Assembly: GCA_035628595.1 (NCBI GenBank)
Contig: DASPJN010000119.1
Span: 1 to 42,936, forward strand
DNA from: Chryseosolibacter sp035628595
GTDB lineage: Bacteria; Bacteroidota; Bacteroidia; Cytophagales; Cyclobacteriaceae
Direction: 5' to 3'
Length of the DNA: 42,936 bases
The notes beneath the pieces are model-generated. The model made no database searches and was not told where the DNA came from. It saw only the letters and a list, made by a program, of their open reading frames with translations. The translations under genes and the position numbers were made by a program. Below are positions 39,945 through 42,936 of the stretch, piece after piece (position 1 is the first letter of the stretch; each line of letters begins with the position of its first letter).

Positions 39945-41801
39945 CTACTTTGTAGGGTTCGCGTACGCTTTCAATCCCTGGCTGAGGTCTGCCGTGTTAT
40001 TCTTTCTGTTTATGTCCGCGAGACGCAGTGAAGGATCGATTTGTATTGTTGCAATATCACTAGCCTTACGATTGATCTTTGCCACGTACGTCGGATTTAC
40101 CCACGGCCACGCCTCAAGGTCGTTGCGTTGCATGCTTTGATCTTCGACAGGCTTGTTGCCAAGTGTTTCATTCAAGGGTATATAAAACATTTCTTTCGTG
40201 CCATCTTTGTAAGTAACCACCAGGTCAATTGGCATCGGGAATTCACCAATCCGCTCAAGTGTAACAAACGTCTCTGAACCATTCTCCAGAATACTCTTGA
40301 TGCCGTAGTCGATTGTCTTAGTTGTACTCACCCAATAACTCATGTACCACTTAAGTTGCATTCCTGATTCTTTTTCCATTACACGGATAAAGTCAACAGG
40401 TTCGGGATGGCGGAACATCCATGTGTAATAAAACCGGCGCATGCCTTCATAAAAATTCTCTTCGCCGATAATATATTTGAGCTGATGCAAGAACACGGTA
40501 CCCATATTATACGCTGCTGTTCCGTACGCTCTGTTCGTGGTGTAATGATCTGAATGCTGGCTGGCAGGTTCCTGTAAACCGCTTCGTACGAGCGAGAAGT
40601 ATCCGCCGTAGCTTCCCTGATGAAGAGGCTCATCATCGTTGAACATTGCTGACATTGATTCGTTGCTTGAGAAATCAGTAAAGCCTTCGTCCATCCATGG
40701 GTATAATGCTTCGTTTATCCCAAGTACGCCCTGATACCAGCTGTGCGAAACTTCATGCGCCATTACGCCAACCAGGCTGCCGATACTTCTTTCTCCGGTG
40801 ATAAGTGTCGCCATCGGATATTCCATTCCCCCGTCACCGCCCTGTATGATGGAGTAGGTGTCGTACGGATATTTACCGAATGTTTTGTTCATGAATTCAA
40901 AATGTTTCACTGCATACTCTTGCATGCGCGTCCAGTTATCAGTCGTTTTTTCTCCTGGTTGATAGAAGAAATGTAATTCCGGGCCACCAGGAACCTGCAT
41001 GCGATCGTGCTTGTAGTCCGGATCGGCCGCAAACATGAAATCATGAACATTTTTTGCAGTGAAATGCCACGTGAGATTTCCATCTGGTCTCTTAACAGTA
41101 GAGCCTTGTTTCTCGTAGCCGTGTCCGATCTTTTCAGGATTTTGGAGTTTGCCTGTGGCAGCAACAACGTAGGTTGGATCGATGGCGATTTTCACATCAA
41201 AATCTCCCCATACGCCATGAAACTCTCTTGCAATGTATTGGTATGGATGCCATCCCTGGAAATCATATTCAGCCATTTTAGGATACCATTGCGCCATTGA
41301 ATAGGCAATCCCTTCCTTGCTGTTTCTTCCAGAGCGACGAATCTGGACTGGTACCTGCGACTCGAACTGCATGTCGAAAACTGTTTTCGCTCCGGGCATG
41401 ATTGGCTTTTGTAAAATTACTTCGAGGATGGTTCCGTTTACAGTATGACTGACATCTTTTCCATCCTGTTTGAGACTAAGAATGTGCTGATAACCGATCT
41501 CGTCATCTTTCAGCTTTGAAATTCTGTCTCCCACGCGTGGGTCCGGATCCATAATGTTTCTCGACCGCACGTCCATCATGCTGCCAGGTTGAAAGGCATT
41601 AAAGAAGAGATGGTAATACACCTTTCTAAGGGTATCCTTTGAGTTATTGTAGTACGTAAGCTTTTGTAGGCCATTCACTTTATGTGTGTTTACATCGAGC
41701 TTGACGTCCATTAAATACTCAGCGCGCTGTTGCCAGCGATAATCCTGTGCATTCGCGATACAAACAGCGAATAGAAAGAAAGTGCATGCGATCAACTTCA
41801 T
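39945..41801 (-). CDS. M1-family zinc aminopeptidase, exported
   Basis: This 618-aa gluzincin has a signal peptide (MKLIACTFFLFAVCIANAQ). The zinc motif HEVSH is at 349-353 with the third ligand Glu372 in WMDEGFTDF, exactly 18 residues on. The substrate-binding GGMEYPM (about 324-330) corresponds to the GxMEN motif of aminopeptidase N. A beta-rich N-terminal domain (20-250) precedes it. It is expected to release N-terminal amino acids from peptides in the periplasm or outside the cell. It has its own promoter upstream and a terminator downstream. Confidence 0.95.
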   Translation of the reverse strand: MKLIACTFFLFAVCIANAQDYRWQQRAEYLMDVKLDVNTHKVNGLQKLTYYNNSKDTLRKVYYHLFFNAFQPGSMMDVRSRNIMDPDPRVGDRISKLKDDEIGYQHILSLKQDGKDVSHTVNGTILEVILQKPIMPGAKTVFDMQFESQVPVQIRRSGRNSKEGIAYSMAQWYPKMAEYDFQGWHPYQYIAREFHGVWGDFDVKIAIDPTYVVAATGKLQNPEKIGHGYEKQGSTVKRPDGNLTWHFTAKNVHDFMFAADPDYKHDRMQVPGGPELHFFYQPGEKTTDNWTRMQEYAVKHFEFMNKTFGKYPYDTYSIIQGGDGGMEYPMATLITGERSIGSLVGVMAHEVSHSWYQGVLGINEALYPWMDEGFTDFSSNESMSAMFNDDEPLHQGSYGGYFSLVRSGLQEPASQHSDHYTTNRAYGTAAYNMGTVFLHQLKYIIGEENFYEGMRRFYYTWMFRHPEPVDFIRVMEKESGMQLKWYMSYWVSTTKTIDYGIKSILENGSETFVTLERIGEFPMPIDLVVTYKDGTKEMFYIPLNETLGNKPVEDQSMQRNDLEAWPWVNPTYVAKINRKASDIATIQIDPSLRLADINRKNNTADLSQGLKAYANPTK

Positions 41802-41827
41802 ATTGAGAGTTTGGGTTATAACGTTTG

Positions 41828-41857
41828 CAAAATATTTAAACCCTCCAACTAAACAAA
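41828..41857 (-). promoter_or_regulatory. Candidate promoter of the M1 peptidase gene
   Basis: On the minus strand TTTG (41857-41854) is followed after 19 bp by TATTTTG (41834-41828), a -7 box one base short of TAnnTTTG. The start codon is 27 bp downstream. Confidence 0.5.
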
Positions 41858-41887
41858 GTAATTTATGCTGAACGGTGTGCTATTCGA

Positions 41888-42936
41888 TCAGCCATGGAAG
41901 GCATCGAGCGAGTCTGCAAGCAACTCGTATTGCTCTTTGGAATGTGCAGGAAAATTAGCGAAACGAAGCTGGCTTTTCTTGAAAGAGCCGTAACCATCGC
42001 CGGGCGTCATTCCTTTCTCGCTGAGAAATCGCGATAGCTTTTCGGTGTATGCGCCACAGTCGGCAACGATGACTGTTTTTGATTGGAGATATTTGTCCTT
42101 GACGAATGGCTGTAACAGTTGATGTTTCGTGAGTGATTGGTACAAGATCGCGGCTTTATACTCTGTCTCCTTTCGGATAATATCAATTCCTCTTCTGTTG
42201 AAATCAGCTACGACTTTTGCCAGAAGATAAATACCCAGAACATTAGGCGTCTCTGGTGTCTGATGTTTTTTCGCCATCGATACAAGAGACGGGATTGTGT
42301 GATATGAGCCAATCGATTTTCCTGCGTCCAATATGGCTTCGGCTTTATCGACACATTTTTTATTGATGATCCAGACACCCAGACCTGCGGGCAACCCGAA
42401 TGCTTTCTGTACGGAGAAGTAAACGGAATCGATCTTCGTGTAATCGAAAGCAGGATAGGGGAGCGATGAAACCGCGTCAACAGCAATAAGTTTCTCTGGA
42501 TATTTTTCACGAAAAGCGTGAATGAAATCCAATGGCAGCGAAACGCCAGTGCTTGTCTCATTATGTGTTACTGCAATGAGCTCTGTGTCTTCACTGATCT
42601 TTTGAGATTCGGAAAACGCTTCACCTTCTTTTACTTCCACAGCTTCTGACTGTCGGTTCAGCTGCCGTGCAATCTCCAGGAATTTTTTTGAGAAAGAACC
42701 ATTCACAAAATGAAACGATTTTTCGGCCACAACATTTTGGATTAACCGTTCCCAGATCTCAGTAGCTGACGACGCAAAGAGAATATAATGATCGCCACCA
42801 ATGCCTAACAGCTGCTTCAATCCTTCTGTGGCCTCTTTACTGATAAGTTCGAATTGTTTGCTGCGATGGGAAATAGAAGGAATCCCTTCCTTAAAAGCGT
42901 ATCTGACGTGATCAGCAACAGTAAAGTATAGTTGTG
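41888..42936 (-). CDS. Class V aminotransferase (SerC-like), N-terminus cut by window edge
   Basis: The frame stays open to the right edge; about 348 residues are visible. Upstream of the first internal start codon the reading QLYFTVADHVRYAFKEGIP, then SISHRSKQFELISKEATEGL, is clearly coding and matches the start of phosphoserine-aminotransferase-like proteins. The PLP lysine is in YFSVQKAFGLPAGLGVWIIN, and AVTHNETSTGVSLP and AVDAVSSLPYPA precede it. Near-full length (the family has about 350-360). It may be SerC (phosphohydroxypyruvate to phosphoserine) or a related alanine-glyoxylate-type enzyme; the SHRS motif and length favour SerC-like. Confidence 0.88.
   Translation of the reverse strand, partial: QLYFTVADHVRYAFKEGIPSISHRSKQFELISKEATEGLKQLLGIGGDHYILFASSATEIWERLIQNVVAEKSFHFVNGSFSKKFLEIARQLNRQSEAVEVKEGEAFSESQKISEDTELIAVTHNETSTGVSLPLDFIHAFREKYPEKLIAVDAVSSLPYPAFDYTKIDSVYFSVQKAFGLPAGLGVWIINKKCVDKAEAILDAGKSIGSYHTIPSLVSMAKKHQTPETPNVLGIYLLAKVVADFNRRGIDIIRKETEYKAAILYQSLTKHQLLQPFVKDKYLQSKTVIVADCGAYTEKLSRFLSEKGMTPGDGYGSFKKSQLRFANFPAHSKEQYELLADSLDAFHG

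Noticed and set aside
1..42936. CRISPR arrays, tRNA/rRNA genes, prophage or IS elements
   Set aside because: I looked for regularly spaced repeats, cloverleaf-like stretches, transposase or integrase motifs and found none; a tool-based scan was not possible.

Overview
The window is a 42.9-kb stretch of a Bacteroidota chromosome, most probably from the Cytophagia/Cytophagales side of the phylum. This placement is an inference. It rests on a TonB-dependent receptor with an N-terminal carboxypeptidase-like domain paired with a DUF4249 lipoprotein, DUF4159 and DUF4369 proteins, an M56 peptidase carrying a TonB C-terminal domain, a short Hc1/histone H1-like protein, a serine-palmitoyltransferase-like enzyme, and several -7 promoter boxes of the Bacteroidota form TAnnTTTG. 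Composition looks even throughout. I saw no tRNA, rRNA, CRISPR array, phage, integrase or intact insertion sequence.

Layout. 1-4830: end of a TPR gene, then on the minus strand dprA, a MerR-type regulator, a CapA-like protein and two tandem membrane-anchored M23 peptidases. 4991-10334 (plus): alaS-gatB, then a TlpA-like lipoprotein. 10416-16564 (minus): in transcription order, TonB-dependent receptor, DUF4249 lipoprotein, DUF4159 protein, BlaI-type repressor, M56 peptidase fused to a TonB C-terminal domain, and a small stand-alone TonB-C protein. 16947-18513 (plus): thyA and a MORN-repeat lipoprotein. 18514-20067 (minus): an exported transglutaminase-like/TPR protein. 20218-23758 (plus): sdaAB, a TolC-like protein and an RND/MacA-type adaptor, closed by a strong terminator. 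23818-30343: inorganic pyrophosphatase followed by six glycosyltransferase or glycosyltransferase-like genes on both strands. 30349-34662 (minus): accC, DUF1015, maf and a CPBP protease in one operon-like run. 34792-36313 (plus): a serine-palmitoyltransferase-like enzyme and a 59-aa histone H1-like protein. 36391-42936 (minus): dapA, a small unknown protein, ligA, an M1 peptidase and a class V aminotransferase cut by the window edge.

Most of the window is housekeeping (translation, DNA ligation and uptake processing, dTMP, lysine and fatty-acid precursor synthesis) mixed with cell-envelope functions (M23 peptidases, glycosyltransferases, TonB transport, efflux, sphingoid-type lipid synthesis). 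The most system-like part is the minus-strand block 10416-16564. There, a BlaI repressor with a multi-half-site operator controls an M56 membrane protease that carries its own TonB C-terminal domain, beside a TonB-dependent receptor and a second free TonB-C domain. The glycosyltransferase island at 24351-30343 is the other accessory-looking region and includes two proteins I could not assign to a family.
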